Source of the DNA: UTCFX2 sp002050125
GTDB taxonomy: Bacteria > Chloroflexota > Anaerolineae > Anaerolineales > UBA4823
DNA: 64,000 bases
NCBI GenBank assembly: GCA_027494035.1
Contig: JAOSJQ010000001.1
Span: forward strand, 992,001 to 1,056,000
Reading direction: 5' to 3'
In this document: positions 1-9,254 of the stretch, in pieces
Layout: each line of letters opens with the position of its first letter
How positions within the stretch are numbered: position 1 is the stretch's first letter
Notes under the pieces: generated by a model
What the model was told of the DNA's origin: nothing
Databases searched by the model: none
Seen by the model: only the letters and a program-made list of their open reading frames with translations
Made by a program: the position numbers and the translations under genes

Positions 1-172
1 TGAAAACCCAACGGCAAGCAGTTTCATTTGTGAAAGTTCCTTTCTTGCCTATCTAACGTAGATGGCGTTTTTGAAGGCGCAGAAGTTTTCCAGCAAGACC
101 AGTCGAGGTCGCTATTGCTGCAAGCCCGCTTTGTAAAAAGAGCCGAACCCGCCGGTGGAGGCAGGTATGCGA
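1..172. other. Window edge, no gene recognised
   Basis: I see no supportable coding region, RNA gene or repeat here. It lies downstream of the first minus-strand gene and may hold its transcription end, but I found no clear hairpin followed by a T-run. Confidence 0.4.
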
Positions 173-1269
173 TCAGGGGCTGACTCCATCCCAGCCGGCA
201 ATTTGAGCCATCAGAACCCAGAAAGCCTTCGCCAGGCGGATCTTCCCGCCCGATACGCTGCCCAAATGACCGCCATCCACTTCAGTTGTGTAATCCTGAC
301 AGACCGCAGGATACGGCTGCCCATCGTTTGGATAATTCTCACAACTGCCTGAAACGGTGCAGTATTGAACGCCGTCTCGATTGTCAAAGCAGGGTTCGCC
401 TCGATCTGTGTAAGATTCAATCGCGGCGACATCGAATAGAAAATAGCCATGATCGATCGCATACTCGCGCATCATGCTGTTGAATTGGGTCGCCGATTGA
501 TTGCCGATGCTGCGCGCCAGGCTGGTCGTCCAGAGGAAGAAAATCTTATCGGGGTGGCTTCGAAAATACGCCTCGAGATCATAGATATCCGGTTTAGTCG
601 GGTTGTTGGCAAAGAAGCCAGTCGTGCGGTTCGCGATATCGGTGGGTTCGAGAACGTTTAGATAGCTGAATTGATAGCTCAGAACGTCCTTGGAGTTGAT
701 ATATTGCGGCGCAAGCACATTGATGAAATGAGCCGTGAGTTCGGTCCACGTCCCTTGCTGATAAACAAAGGTCCAGTTATTGCGATTGTAGCGGGTTGGG
801 CTTGGCTCGAACCGAATCCGCTCTGGCACTGATCCGGTGGCATAATCAGTCTGGGTAAATGTCTTCCAATGCCAGTTTGAATCGTAATAATCAGCTCGGC
901 AAGGCGGGGCGGAGGCAGCCCAGCTCGTCGCTGTCAGACAGTCAAGACTTTCGTTGATGTTTTCCCCTACAGAGCGGTCGGAGAAAACCATGCGTAAATT
1001 GCGCGCGGCGGTCAAATACCGCTCGGGAATCCTCTCGAACAAGGCGACCGAGTCGTGGTTGATGATGCGGGGATGTGAGGGCGGCGGGGGCGGGGGGTCG
1101 AGTTGAGCTTGAGAATAAACGGGAGAAAAACCCTTTGCGTATCCGTCTCGCTTTGAGGGGCGGGCGCAGAACCTGGATCCTCCTGGCTGAAAGCGGTCTG
1201 CACCCCTGAAAGAACGAGAGCCAGCGCCGTGACACAAATTACCAGCAGAGATGTTACTCTAATTTTCAT
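173..1269 (-). CDS. Secreted SGNH-hydrolase-like protein, paralogue 1 (frameshifted)
   Basis: Two overlapping minus-strand frames together make one protein of about 365 aa. The start is ATG at 1269, preceded by a GAAAAGAG purine stretch. Residues 1-28 are a Sec signal peptide, and a VFLPFILK linker follows at about 47-54. The frame breaks at the G6 run at 1092-1097 (C6 on the coding strand), and one extra C restores it. The mature domain carries DRSVGENI near residue 97 and DGGHLGS near 334. These resemble the block-I Ser and the block-V Asp/His of SGNH/GDSL esterases, although the canonical GDS is absent. The same two motifs are conserved in the paralogue at 4244-5445. The protein probably acts outside the cell on glycans or their acyl groups; this role and the family assignment are inferred. 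It is divergent from the BNR protein at 1468. Confidence 0.6.
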
Positions 1270-1320
1270 TTGACTTTTTCTCTTTTCAACGAATAAGGAT
1301 CTTCCATCCAGGAAAAATGG

Positions 1321-1326
1321 ATTATA
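1321..1326 (-). promoter_or_regulatory. Candidate -10 element for the SGNH-like gene 1
   Basis: The AT-rich divergent gap 1270-1467 contains a perfect TATAAT on the minus strand, about 50 bases before the ATG at 1269. No good -35 box is seen. The same gap must also hold the promoter of the BNR gene starting at 1468. AT-rich candidates around 1404-1416 exist for it, but none is convincing. Confidence 0.35.
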
Positions 1327-1467
1327 GTTCAATAGTGCAGCGAAATTCCCGGACAGAAGCCATTAAAACATAACAATTATTTGCGAAAACCAAATAATTA
1401 GCAACATTACTTATATCCTATCTTTTCCTCTTTTTCACAATCAACAAAAACCCGGTTCTCACAACCT

Positions 1468-4233
1468 ATGTTCAATCAACTGAAATTCTTCCGCCTTTCG
1501 ATCTTCCAGATACACTTGATCCTGGCGCTCATGATCTTCCCTATAACGGCACAGGGGCATAGCGCTGGGCTTTCCACCGCACAGGGAAGCGAGGAAAGCC
1601 CCTGGACAACCCCCGTGAATATCTCCAATTCGGGATCGACGACCAGCCCGGTCATCGCCGCCGACAGCCAGAACATCCATGTCGTGTGGAGCGATGAGTT
1701 TGCGGGCAGCGTTTATGCGCGCCTTTCCGATGGCGTGTGGAGCGCTCCCGCAGTTATTGAATTTCCCTTCGACGATTACATCCCCGTCCTGGTCGCCGCC
1801 GGGGATACAATCCACGCCTTTTGGATCAATACCGAAAAAGACAACAGTCTAACCCATTCACAGGTTCCGGCAAGCGAGTTTGGCGTTCGCAGTTCCTGGA
1901 GCAAGCCGCAGGTGATTTCGGAATTCGTAGCCGATTTCGACGCCGAATATCAGGCTGCCGGGCATTTCAACCTGGCATACCTCTTCACCGGCGAAGACGC
2001 CAACAGCCAGCCGGGCGTCTATTATACGCGTTCTGGCGAAGGCGGGAAAGGTTGGTCCACACCAGTCCCCCTCTTTATCTCTAGGTACTATCGACCAGTG
2101 ACTCAAAATAATGCGAATGTCGACCTCAGCGCCGTGTCAGAAAATGACGCCGAGGCGATTTACGTCACCTGGGATAACCGGGCTGTCAAACGCGTGTATC
2201 TGTCAAAATCAACCGATCAGGGCGTCACCTGGAGCGCTCCGTTTGAAGTGGACGGACCCACCGCCAGCATGTCTTCCAACAGCCCTTTCAACCTGCTCGT
2301 CCAGGCGAGCAAAGCGAATAAAGTCATGCTCGTTTGGCAGTCCAACCTGCAGAGCGGTCTCAACTGCACCCAATATTATCAAGCGTCACCGGATGGCGGA
2401 AAGACCTGGGGTGAGCGGGGGCGGATGATGGAGGGGCTGGTGGGCTGCGCTGCGGAGACGAAATTCCTCCCCCAGCCCGGCGGCATCTTGGCGCAGATCA
2501 TCTTCCAGGATGACGTTTACCTGACAGCCTGGGATGGAACGCGCTGGAGCCAGCCTGAACCGCAGAGCGCCCTCTACAGCTTCATCGATCCAGCTACCGA
2601 CGAAGCGGTCCGCTTCCGCTGCCGCCAATCGACCCTGGACACCTCCAACCGCCTATACGTCGCCGGCTGCGATGAGATCGGCAGCCGAGACATCTGGGTG
2701 ACCGCGCGCAAGCTTGGTGCGATCTCGAGCTGGTTTCCGCAGTCCAGCCTCTGGAACGAGCCGCAGTTGATCAGTGAAGGTCAAGCCCCCATCCAGAACC
2801 TGAAAGGCTTGATGGACTCACTGGGTCGTTTCCACATCCTGTGGGTCTCAGACGATGCCGAAGGAACAACCGCGGCGCACAATTCGCTTCATTACAGCGT
2901 CTGGAACAATGGCAGCCTGGCTATCCCGTCAAAAATATTGGCTTCGCCCGAGCGGAATTTCGATCAGTTCTCCGCGGACATTGACGAAACCCGCAACAGG
3001 TTGATCCTCGTCTGGAAAGACGAAGACACTGGCGAGGTCCTCTTCAGTTGGGCTGACATCGCCAAAGCCGGCAGCGTGTTTGAATGGGCGGTGCCGGTTT
3101 CAGTGCCGCTCGCGGCTCCCTTAGGACAATCCCCAGCCGTCCTGGCAGGTCAAGATGGGCGCATCTACATCGCCTATGCTATCCCCATCAATGTGGGCCG
3201 CGGGATCTATCTGACCTATTCCGATGATGGCGGCGCGACCTGGTCCGCCTCGACCCGGGTCTTCGACGCAGAACAGACCAATTGGGAAATCGTTGAAAAC
3301 CCGCGGATCGATCAAGACCGGAGTGGGACGTTGCACCTGATCTGGAACCTGGCGCGTTACGTCGTGAGCAGCTCACTGCCCGGAGAATATTACTCGCGCT
3401 CTTTCGACCAGGGCGGCACCTGGACGAATGCCGAACTTTTTGTCGAGGATATTTCGGAACCCGGCTGGCTGATCGCCGCGGGTGAAAAGAACGTGTTTCG
3501 TTTCTGGTTTTCTCCAAACGGCGACAAAAAAAGCTTGATAAGCGATTTTTCAGAAAACTCGGGGGAAAGCTGGGGGTTGGCAGAAAACCTCACCAGCCTG
3601 GGGGAAACGCTGCTGCTGCTCGACCTGACTGTCGGGCAGGATACGGAACTGAACCTGACTCAGGTTGTAAAGAAAACCGACGGGAAATTTATGATTAAGC
3701 CTCAATTCTGGACCGGAGAAACCTGGGCAGGGTCGGAAAACCGCACGCTGCCGGGCGACGCCATCCAGGAGGTGACTGCTCTATCCTCCGGTCTCGCTCC
3801 AAATGGAGAGCTGGCGGTAGTCTACGCCGTTTCGCAAACCGACCCGGCAAACCCGGAAGAAGAGACCCAGCGGCTTTTCCTGGTCGTGCAAAAAAGCTCG
3901 GGAGGGCAGCCGAACCAGACGCCTGAAGCCGCTGCAACAGTCACCGCAACGGCTGCGCCGACAATCGCGGCGCCCGAAAGCCCGGTCACAACCACGCTGG
4001 CTGCAGCCACCGCCGCAACGGTCAGCGCAGCCGTTTCTACGCCCGCCGCGCCGGCAGCGACCTCGCGCCTGGCACTCCTCACTACCCCAACCAGAATTGT
4101 GACGCCGGTGCCCAACCTCGAACCCCCCCAATCATCGATAGACCCGCTGATGGGCTTGATCCTGGCAGGCGCGCTATCCCTTATCGCGGTCGCCATGTTT
4201 ATCGGCATCCCCAGGATCAAGCGAAAAAGATAA
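1468..4233 (+). CDS. Large BNR/Asp-box surface protein with C-terminal membrane anchor
   Basis: This 921-aa secreted protein starts with a hydrophobic signal sequence (about residues 9-30). Asp-box motifs (S-x-D-x-G-x-T-W type) recur: STDQGVTW near 247, SPDGGKTW near 306, SDDGGATW near 585, SFDQGGTW near 645, and a degenerate copy near 695. The pattern indicates one or more six-bladed beta-propellers of the sialidase/BNR class. An Ala/Thr/Pro-rich linker (about 810-880) leads to a C-terminal transmembrane helix and the basic tail RIKRKR, so the propellers are displayed outside the cell. Sialidase catalytic residues were not identified, so glycan binding is as likely as hydrolysis. It is divergent from an SGNH-like gene and only 10 bases from the convergent 4244-5445. 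A shorter paralogue lies at 5541-7091. Confidence 0.75.
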   Translation: MFNQLKFFRLSIFQIHLILALMIFPITAQGHSAGLSTAQGSEESPWTTPVNISNSGSTTSPVIAADSQNIHVVWSDEFAGSVYARLSDGVWSAPAVIEFPFDDYIPVLVAAGDTIHAFWINTEKDNSLTHSQVPASEFGVRSSWSKPQVISEFVADFDAEYQAAGHFNLAYLFTGEDANSQPGVYYTRSGEGGKGWSTPVPLFISRYYRPVTQNNANVDLSAVSENDAEAIYVTWDNRAVKRVYLSKSTDQGVTWSAPFEVDGPTASMSSNSPFNLLVQASKANKVMLVWQSNLQSGLNCTQYYQASPDGGKTWGERGRMMEGLVGCAAETKFLPQPGGILAQIIFQDDVYLTAWDGTRWSQPEPQSALYSFIDPATDEAVRFRCRQSTLDTSNRLYVAGCDEIGSRDIWVTARKLGAISSWFPQSSLWNEPQLISEGQAPIQNLKGLMDSLGRFHILWVSDDAEGTTAAHNSLHYSVWNNGSLAIPSKILASPERNFDQFSADIDETRNRLILVWKDEDTGEVLFSWADIAKAGSVFEWAVPVSVPLAAPLGQSPAVLAGQDGRIYIAYAIPINVGRGIYLTYSDDGGATWSASTRVFDAEQTNWEIVENPRIDQDRSGTLHLIWNLARYVVSSSLPGEYYSRSFDQGGTWTNAELFVEDISEPGWLIAAGEKNVFRFWFSPNGDKKSLISDFSENSGESWGLAENLTSLGETLLLLDLTVGQDTELNLTQVVKKTDGKFMIKPQFWTGETWAGSENRTLPGDAIQEVTALSSGLAPNGELAVVYAVSQTDPANPEEETQRLFLVVQKSSGGQPNQTPEAAATVTATAAPTIAAPESPVTTTLAAATAATVSAAVSTPAAPAATSRLALLTTPTRIVTPVPNLEPPQSSIDPLMGLILAGALSLIAVAMFIGIPRIKRKR

Positions 4234-4243
4234 CCGTCCGCAA

Positions 4244-5445
4244 TTATGGGTTTGGCGTCCAGCCGGCGATCTGCGCCATCATGACCCAAAACGCTTTTGC
4301 GATCATGATCTTGCCGCCCGATACGCTGCCCAGGTGCCCCCCGTCCGTCTCGGTGGTGTAATCCTGGCAGATCGCCAGAAAGTCCATCCCATCATCGGGG
4401 TAATTTTCACACTTGCCGTTCTGGCTGCAGTATTCCACTCCATCCCGATTGTCGAAACAAGGGCTGCCTTGATCGGTGTGCGCTTCGATATCCGCCACAT
4501 CGAATAAGACCAGATTCCGCTCTTTGGCATATTGGCGCAGTTTAGCGTTGAAATCGGTCGAGGCTTGCGTGCCGATCGCACGCGCCAGGCTGGTCGTCCA
4601 GATTGGAAACACCTTGTCGGGGTGCTGGCTCATGTAAGCCTCTAAATCGTAGATATCATAACGGTCGGGGTTGTCGACAAAAAAACCTCGGTTCGGATCC
4701 ATAATATCGCTGTGCTCGTCGACGTTCAAATAGGTGATCTGGTACGAAAGCACGTCCGCCGTATCAATATGTTTTGGGGCGAGGTTGGTGATGAAGTCTT
4801 CGGTTAGTTTCCACCACTCACCCGAATGCATTTCGAACACCCAGTTCGAGCGGTCATATTTGAGCGGATCTGGGTCGAAGCTAATCCGAGCCGGCGCGTC
4901 GCTTGTATAAGTCTGGAAATTCCAACTCGATCCAATGTAGTCCGTGCGGCAATGCGCCGGCGCGCTCGCCCAGCTTGAGGCTGTCAGACAATCCAATCCT
5001 TCATCGATGTTGGCGCCCACGGAGCGGTCGGCAAACATGACCCCCAGCTTCCGCGCAGCTGCGAGATATTCGGCGGGGATCTGATCGAACAACGCGACCG
5101 AAGTATGATCGACGACGATCGGATTGCCCGTGCGAAAATAGCTGCCCGGGGCAAGCGGTTCGGTTGCGGTTGGCTCGGGGGTGTCCGACGCAGCCGCGGT
5201 CGGGCTGGCTGATGCAGTTGGGCGGGTCTCTTGTACAGGTTTATTGGCAGGGGTAGCGCTTGCCTCTGGTTTCGTGGCGCTGGGAGACGGCAAAGCGGCT
5301 GAGACGGTTTGTGGAGGTTCGACCTCGACCGGCTCGCTCGGCTTTGGCGGCGCCGCCGTTGTCGCGGGGGGCTCGTGCAGCCGGTCAAGATCATGATCAG
5401 GATTACAATCAAAGAAACTGCCTGGATCAAACGATAGGTTGACAT
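4244..5445 (-). CDS. SGNH-hydrolase-like lipoprotein, paralogue 2 (frameshifted)
   Basis: The reconstructed product is about 400 aa. It starts at ATG 5445 with a lipoprotein signal ending in LTGC, so Cys23 is the likely lipidation site. The frame breaks directly after the lipobox in the G6 run at 5366-5371 (C6 on the coding strand), and C7 restores it. A Pro/Ala/Thr-rich linker of about 80 residues follows. The globular domain is clearly homologous to the 173-1269 product: DRSVGANI near 141, DVLSYQ, YDLEAYMSQHPDK, CFDNRDGVEYC, and DGGHLGS near 369. The SGNH assignment rests on the Ser in the first motif and the Asp/His pair in the last, and is inferred. It is anchored outside the cell by lipid rather than freely secreted like its paralogue. 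It is divergent from the BNR gene at 5541, so the gene pair is duplicated as a unit. Confidence 0.6.
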
Positions 5446-5474
5446 TTTTTCATCACTCCATGAACGTCACAGGA

Positions 5475-5480
5475 ATTATA
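5475..5480 (-). promoter_or_regulatory. Candidate -10 element for the SGNH-like lipoprotein gene, with nearby inverted repeat
   Basis: The 95-base divergent gap contains TATAAT on the minus strand, about 30 bases before the ATG at 5445. A perfect 14-base inverted repeat, CCGGATAAATCCGG, lies at 5500-5513 between the two divergent genes. It could be an operator shared by both promoters. The regulator is unknown and no -35 box is obvious. Confidence 0.35.
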
Positions 5481-5540
5481 CTCAACCAGGTAAAATCAAC
5501 CGGATAAATCCGGGATTACTATTCTTTGCTTAATCTGGCA

Positions 5541-7091
5541 ATGAACGTGAGATTTGGAAAAACAATTTACTCCTTAATCCTGCTCCTGGCGCTTGCCACG
5601 ATTTTGGGCAAGCCGGCGTTTTTCGCGCGCGCCCAATCCGATGAGATCTTGTGGGGGAACCAGGTCAACATATCGAATTCGCCGGACGAAACTTCAGTCG
5701 ATCCGTTTTTATTGGCTGACCCAGCCGGGGTCGTCCATCTGTTCTGGGCGGAGAAAGTCGGTTTTTCGACATCCAACCAACCCGATACATTGCTCTATTC
5801 GCAACTGAAAGGCGATGTCTGGTCCAAACCGGTCGACCTTTTTTTCGCGCCCCCCTCGGAAGGCACGCCCCAGATCAATTATCCGCACGCAGTCATCGAT
5901 CAAACCGGCAGAATCCACCTGATCTGGCTATCCGAACCGAACTTCCCAAACTACGCCTTGAATTACAGCTCTGCCCGCGCCGACCAGTCTGACAAGGTTC
6001 AAGCCTGGACGCCCAAAAAGATCCTGGCGGATGACCTGACCGGCGCGCTGTATTCGATCCACATTGCCTACGCGCCCCCAAACATGCTGCACGTGATCTT
6101 TGGGCGCGGCGCGCAGGGCGAGAATCCTCAAAACGACCGGACTGTCGCCTATATGCGCTCCACCGATCTGGGCAAAACCTGGTCCGAACCCAAGGATATC
6201 TTCACGGTTCCGGTTCTGACCTGGGGCGCCAGCACCACGCGGCTTCTCTTCGAAGCGCCGTCGAATGTTTACGCCGCCTGGTCCGTTTGGGACGAAACCG
6301 GCATTGGGCGCAGAATCTATTTCGCGCGCTCCCTCGACAGCGGTCTTACCTGGGAAGAACCAATCATGCTCACCGAGAAAATCGAGGGCGAGTTCGAAAG
6401 AAACTGGAGTTCTCTGGCGCTGCTAGGACCCCATCACATCATGGCGCTTTGGGAAGGCGGGTACCGGGCTTATCGGCACGCCCAGTACTCGACCGACGGC
6501 GGTCAGACCTGGAGCGAACCGGTTGATACCTTCCCATATCTCATTGGCGATAACGGGTTTGTCGAATATGTTCGCGACAGCAACGACACGCTGCACGCGT
6601 TTCTGGCGCAGCGCGTGCGCGAAGGCAGCACCGCCTCCAGCGCCATTACGACCGAGGCGCTCTGGCACAGCGTCTGGGAAGGCGGCGACCGCTGGCGCGA
6701 CCCAACGCTGGCTACGCTGCGCGGCGACATCTTGCACATGACCAACCCCAAAGCGGTGATCGTGAATGGGAATCGGGTCGTGGTAACCTGGTATCAGTCG
6801 CAGATTTTCGATGTTTACGCGATGAGCGGCGTGATCCGCAATGCACCCGAAATTCCCTCCATCGCCTGGGCGCCGCCTCAGCTGGATCAAACCCAGGCGC
6901 CGTCGCCTCCTCCGACTACTGAGCCGCCGATCCTGCAAACATTGAAACCGCTTCAGGAAACGCCCCAGATTTTGGATAAATCAAACCCCACCCTCAATCC
7001 GGGCAGCAACCTTCTTTTAAGCCTGATACCCGCCGTGTTGGTGGTGCTTTTCATTGCGGCGGTTTTTCTTATTCGCAGCCGGACCTCTTAG
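5541..7091 (+). CDS. BNR/Asp-box surface protein with C-terminal membrane anchor, shorter paralogue
   Basis: This product of about 516 aa is read from ATG 5541; an in-frame TTG 15 bases upstream is less likely. An N-terminal signal sequence (about residues 6-30) is followed by a domain beginning WGNQVNISNS, matching the start of the mature 1468-4233 protein (TPVNISNS). Asp boxes are visible near residues 207 (STDLGKTW), 264 (SLDSGLTW) and 316 (STDGGQTW). A Pro/Thr-rich linker precedes a single C-terminal transmembrane helix ending RSRTS. It is therefore an extracellular, membrane-anchored beta-propeller, about 400 residues shorter than its paralogue. Only 24 bases separate it from the ABC permease, so it may be co-transcribed with the export genes. 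A glycan-binding or glycan-hydrolysing role is inferred. Confidence 0.72.
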   Translation: MNVRFGKTIYSLILLLALATILGKPAFFARAQSDEILWGNQVNISNSPDETSVDPFLLADPAGVVHLFWAEKVGFSTSNQPDTLLYSQLKGDVWSKPVDLFFAPPSEGTPQINYPHAVIDQTGRIHLIWLSEPNFPNYALNYSSARADQSDKVQAWTPKKILADDLTGALYSIHIAYAPPNMLHVIFGRGAQGENPQNDRTVAYMRSTDLGKTWSEPKDIFTVPVLTWGASTTRLLFEAPSNVYAAWSVWDETGIGRRIYFARSLDSGLTWEEPIMLTEKIEGEFERNWSSLALLGPHHIMALWEGGYRAYRHAQYSTDGGQTWSEPVDTFPYLIGDNGFVEYVRDSNDTLHAFLAQRVREGSTASSAITTEALWHSVWEGGDRWRDPTLATLRGDILHMTNPKAVIVNGNRVVVTWYQSQIFDVYAMSGVIRNAPEIPSIAWAPPQLDQTQAPSPPPTTEPPILQTLKPLQETPQILDKSNPTLNPGSNLLLSLIPAVLVVLFIAAVFLIRSRTS

Positions 7092-7115
7092 CCCGGTCAA
7101 CTCCAGCGAGCACTG

Positions 7116-7976
7116 ATGTCGAACTTATCCGAATTACCCGTTCAAGTGTACACTGCTGATTCACAGATGCGATCCCCGCGGCGGCTGTTGGGCGCCATGC
7201 TGGGTGATCTGATATCCTCGCGCGAGCTGGCGTGGCGTCTCTTTGTGCGCGACCTCTCTGCACAGTATCGCCAGAGCCTTTTCGGGGTTGTCTGGGCATT
7301 TGTCCCTCCAATCGTCACCAGCGTGATTTTTGTCTTTTTGCAGGCGCGCAACATCATCAACTTTGGCGAAACGAACATCCCCTACCCGGTTTATGTGCTG
7401 GTGAGCGTGCTTCTGTGGCAGGTTTTTACCGAAAGCTTGAACGGTCCCCTTAAATCGGTGACCGCAGCCAAGCCGCTCCTGGTCAAAATCAACTTCCCGC
7501 GTGAAGCGCTGATCGTCTCGAGCTTCTATATGGTCGTTTTTAACCTGCTGATCAAAGCGCTCATCCTGGGGGTGATCTTCGTGGTTTTTCGCATCCCATT
7601 AACCTGGGGATTGGTTCTGGCGGTCATTCCAGTTTTCATGCTGATCTTTCTCGGATTTGGCGTCGGTCTGTTCATAACGCCGTTGGGTGTCCTTTACAAT
7701 GACGTTGCCACTTCCCTGCCCGTCATAACCCAGTTGTTCTTTTTTGTCACCCCGGTGGTCTATCCGCCTCCCCAAACGTTCCCGCTTTCGCTGATTGTGA
7801 TCCTCAATCCCGTCAGTCCGCTGCTCATCGCAGCTCGAGACTGGATCACAACCGGACAGATCAATAACCTGCCGGCTATGCTGATCATCAGTGGATTCTC
7901 GCTCATTCTGCTGTTCGTCGCCTGGATCATCTACCGCATTGCCCTGCCCATCATCATCGAACGGATCAGCGCCTGA
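7116..7976 (+). CDS. wzm: Polysaccharide ABC transporter permease (Wzm/TagG type), system 1
   Basis: This 286-aa integral membrane protein of the ABC-2 family has about six transmembrane helices. The amphipathic N-terminal segment LFVRDLSAQYRQSLFGVVW is characteristic of O-antigen and teichoic-acid exporters. It would form the channel that moves polyprenyl-linked glycan across the cytoplasmic membrane. Its stop codon overlaps the start of the ATPase gene (TGATG at 7974-7978), which indicates translational coupling. A second, divergent permease is at 54164-55036. The family call is secure; the exported substrate is not known. Confidence 0.88.
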   Translation: MSNLSELPVQVYTADSQMRSPRRLLGAMLGDLISSRELAWRLFVRDLSAQYRQSLFGVVWAFVPPIVTSVIFVFLQARNIINFGETNIPYPVYVLVSVLLWQVFTESLNGPLKSVTAAKPLLVKINFPREALIVSSFYMVVFNLLIKALILGVIFVVFRIPLTWGLVLAVIPVFMLIFLGFGVGLFITPLGVLYNDVATSLPVITQLFFFVTPVVYPPPQTFPLSLIVILNPVSPLLIAARDWITTGQINNLPAMLIISGFSLILLFVAWIIYRIALPIIIERISA

Positions 7977-9223
7977 TGTCCGAAATCCTGGTTTCCGTTG
8001 AAGGCGTCAACAAGAAATTCTGCCGCAGCTTGAAGCGCTCGCTCTGGTACGGCGTCAGAGATCTGGTTTCCGAGCTGGGCGGGCGCAGCAGCCAGCGCAG
8101 CCATCTGCGCCAGGACGAATTTTGGGCTGTCAGAGAAGCTGCGTTTCAAGTGCGGCGCGGCGAGGCACTGGGTTTGATCGGGCATAACGGCGCCGGCAAG
8201 ACCACCCTGTTACGCATGATCAACGGGTTAATCAAGCCAGATTCGGGCCGGATCGAGGTGCGGGGCCGCATGCAAGCGCTGATCGCTTTGGGCGCCGGGT
8301 TCAACCCGGTGCTGACGGGCCGCGAAAACGTCTATATCAACGCTGCCGTGCTGGGCATCCCAAAAGCGGAAATCGACCGGCGCTACGAGGAGATCGTCGA
8401 TTTTTCGGGGATTCGGGAATTCATCAACATGCCGGTTCAGAGCTACAGCACCGGCATGGTTGTCCGCCTGGGTTTCTCGGTCGCCGCGCACCTGGAGCCC
8501 GATGTGCTGCTGGTCGACGAAGTGCTTGCAGTCGGCGATTTGGCGTTCAGAAACAAATGTCAACTGCGCATCCAGGAACTCAAGAAACGCGGAGTGGCGA
8601 TCATCTTTGTTTCGCACAACCTGCACGCCATCAGCCACGTTTGCTCGAGGGCGATAGCCATCGAAAAAGGGCGCATCGTTTACGATGGCAAGGTCGAAAA
8701 AGCCATCGATCTCTACCGCGAGTCGCTCATCAACCTGTACCAGGAACCGGAGGAGCTCCGCGCCGGCACCGGCGAGATCAAGATCCAGCGCATCGAACTG
8801 CTGGATGCGGCGGATCAGGTCCGCAAAGAAATCAACATGGGTGATTTTCTTAAAGTTCGGATTCACTATGTAACCACCCAACCGGTGGATAACCCAATCT
8901 TCAACATCACTTTCAGCATATTGTACGGCGAACAGGTAACCGGCTTGCGCACCGATGTCGATGGGTTCGAGGTCGGGCGGGTGGACGGCGAAGGTTTTGT
9001 CGATATCACTATTCCGCATTTCAATTTACTTCCTAACGTCTTCACCATCGACGCCACCATCTTTCACCCCGACGGTTTTACTTTCTATGACCGCATCAAC
9101 AAGATTGCCACGCTCAAAGTGCGCGGCGGTCTTTTGATCAACGGGACCGCCTTCCTGCCCCACGATTGGGCTACCAGCCAAGAAGTGAAAACAGCCACAG
9201 AAAGCCAGACGCCTTTTCGCTAA
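7976..9223 (+). CDS. wzt: Polysaccharide ABC transporter ATPase with C-terminal Wzt recognition domain, system 1
   Basis: This 415-aa ATPase has a Walker A GHNGAGKTT near residues 68-76, the polysaccharide-exporter signature YSTGM, the Walker B stretch VLLVDEVLAVGD and the switch His in FVSHNLH. The nucleotide-binding domain ends near residue 250. The remaining 160 or so residues form a beta-rich extension like the Wzt C-terminal carbohydrate-binding domain. In E. coli O9a-type systems that domain recognises the capped non-reducing end of the finished chain before export. It pairs with the permease at 7116. The second ATPase, at 55014-55802, lacks this domain. Confidence 0.88.
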   Translation: MSEILVSVEGVNKKFCRSLKRSLWYGVRDLVSELGGRSSQRSHLRQDEFWAVREAAFQVRRGEALGLIGHNGAGKTTLLRMINGLIKPDSGRIEVRGRMQALIALGAGFNPVLTGRENVYINAAVLGIPKAEIDRRYEEIVDFSGIREFINMPVQSYSTGMVVRLGFSVAAHLEPDVLLVDEVLAVGDLAFRNKCQLRIQELKKRGVAIIFVSHNLHAISHVCSRAIAIEKGRIVYDGKVEKAIDLYRESLINLYQEPEELRAGTGEIKIQRIELLDAADQVRKEINMGDFLKVRIHYVTTQPVDNPIFNITFSILYGEQVTGLRTDVDGFEVGRVDGEGFVDITIPHFNLLPNVFTIDATIFHPDGFTFYDRINKIATLKVRGGLLINGTAFLPHDWATSQEVKTATESQTPFR

Positions 9224-9254
9224 GGCTTTGGCAAAGATTTTGGACAGAGACCAG

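Noticed and set aside
8228..9019. Long minus-strand open frame opposite the ABC ATPase gene
   Set aside because: It is antisense to a gene with complete ATPase motifs, shows no family motif and has the composition of a shadow frame. The same applies to long antisense frames at 13523-14548, 22306-23175, 34707-35813 and 56007-57323.
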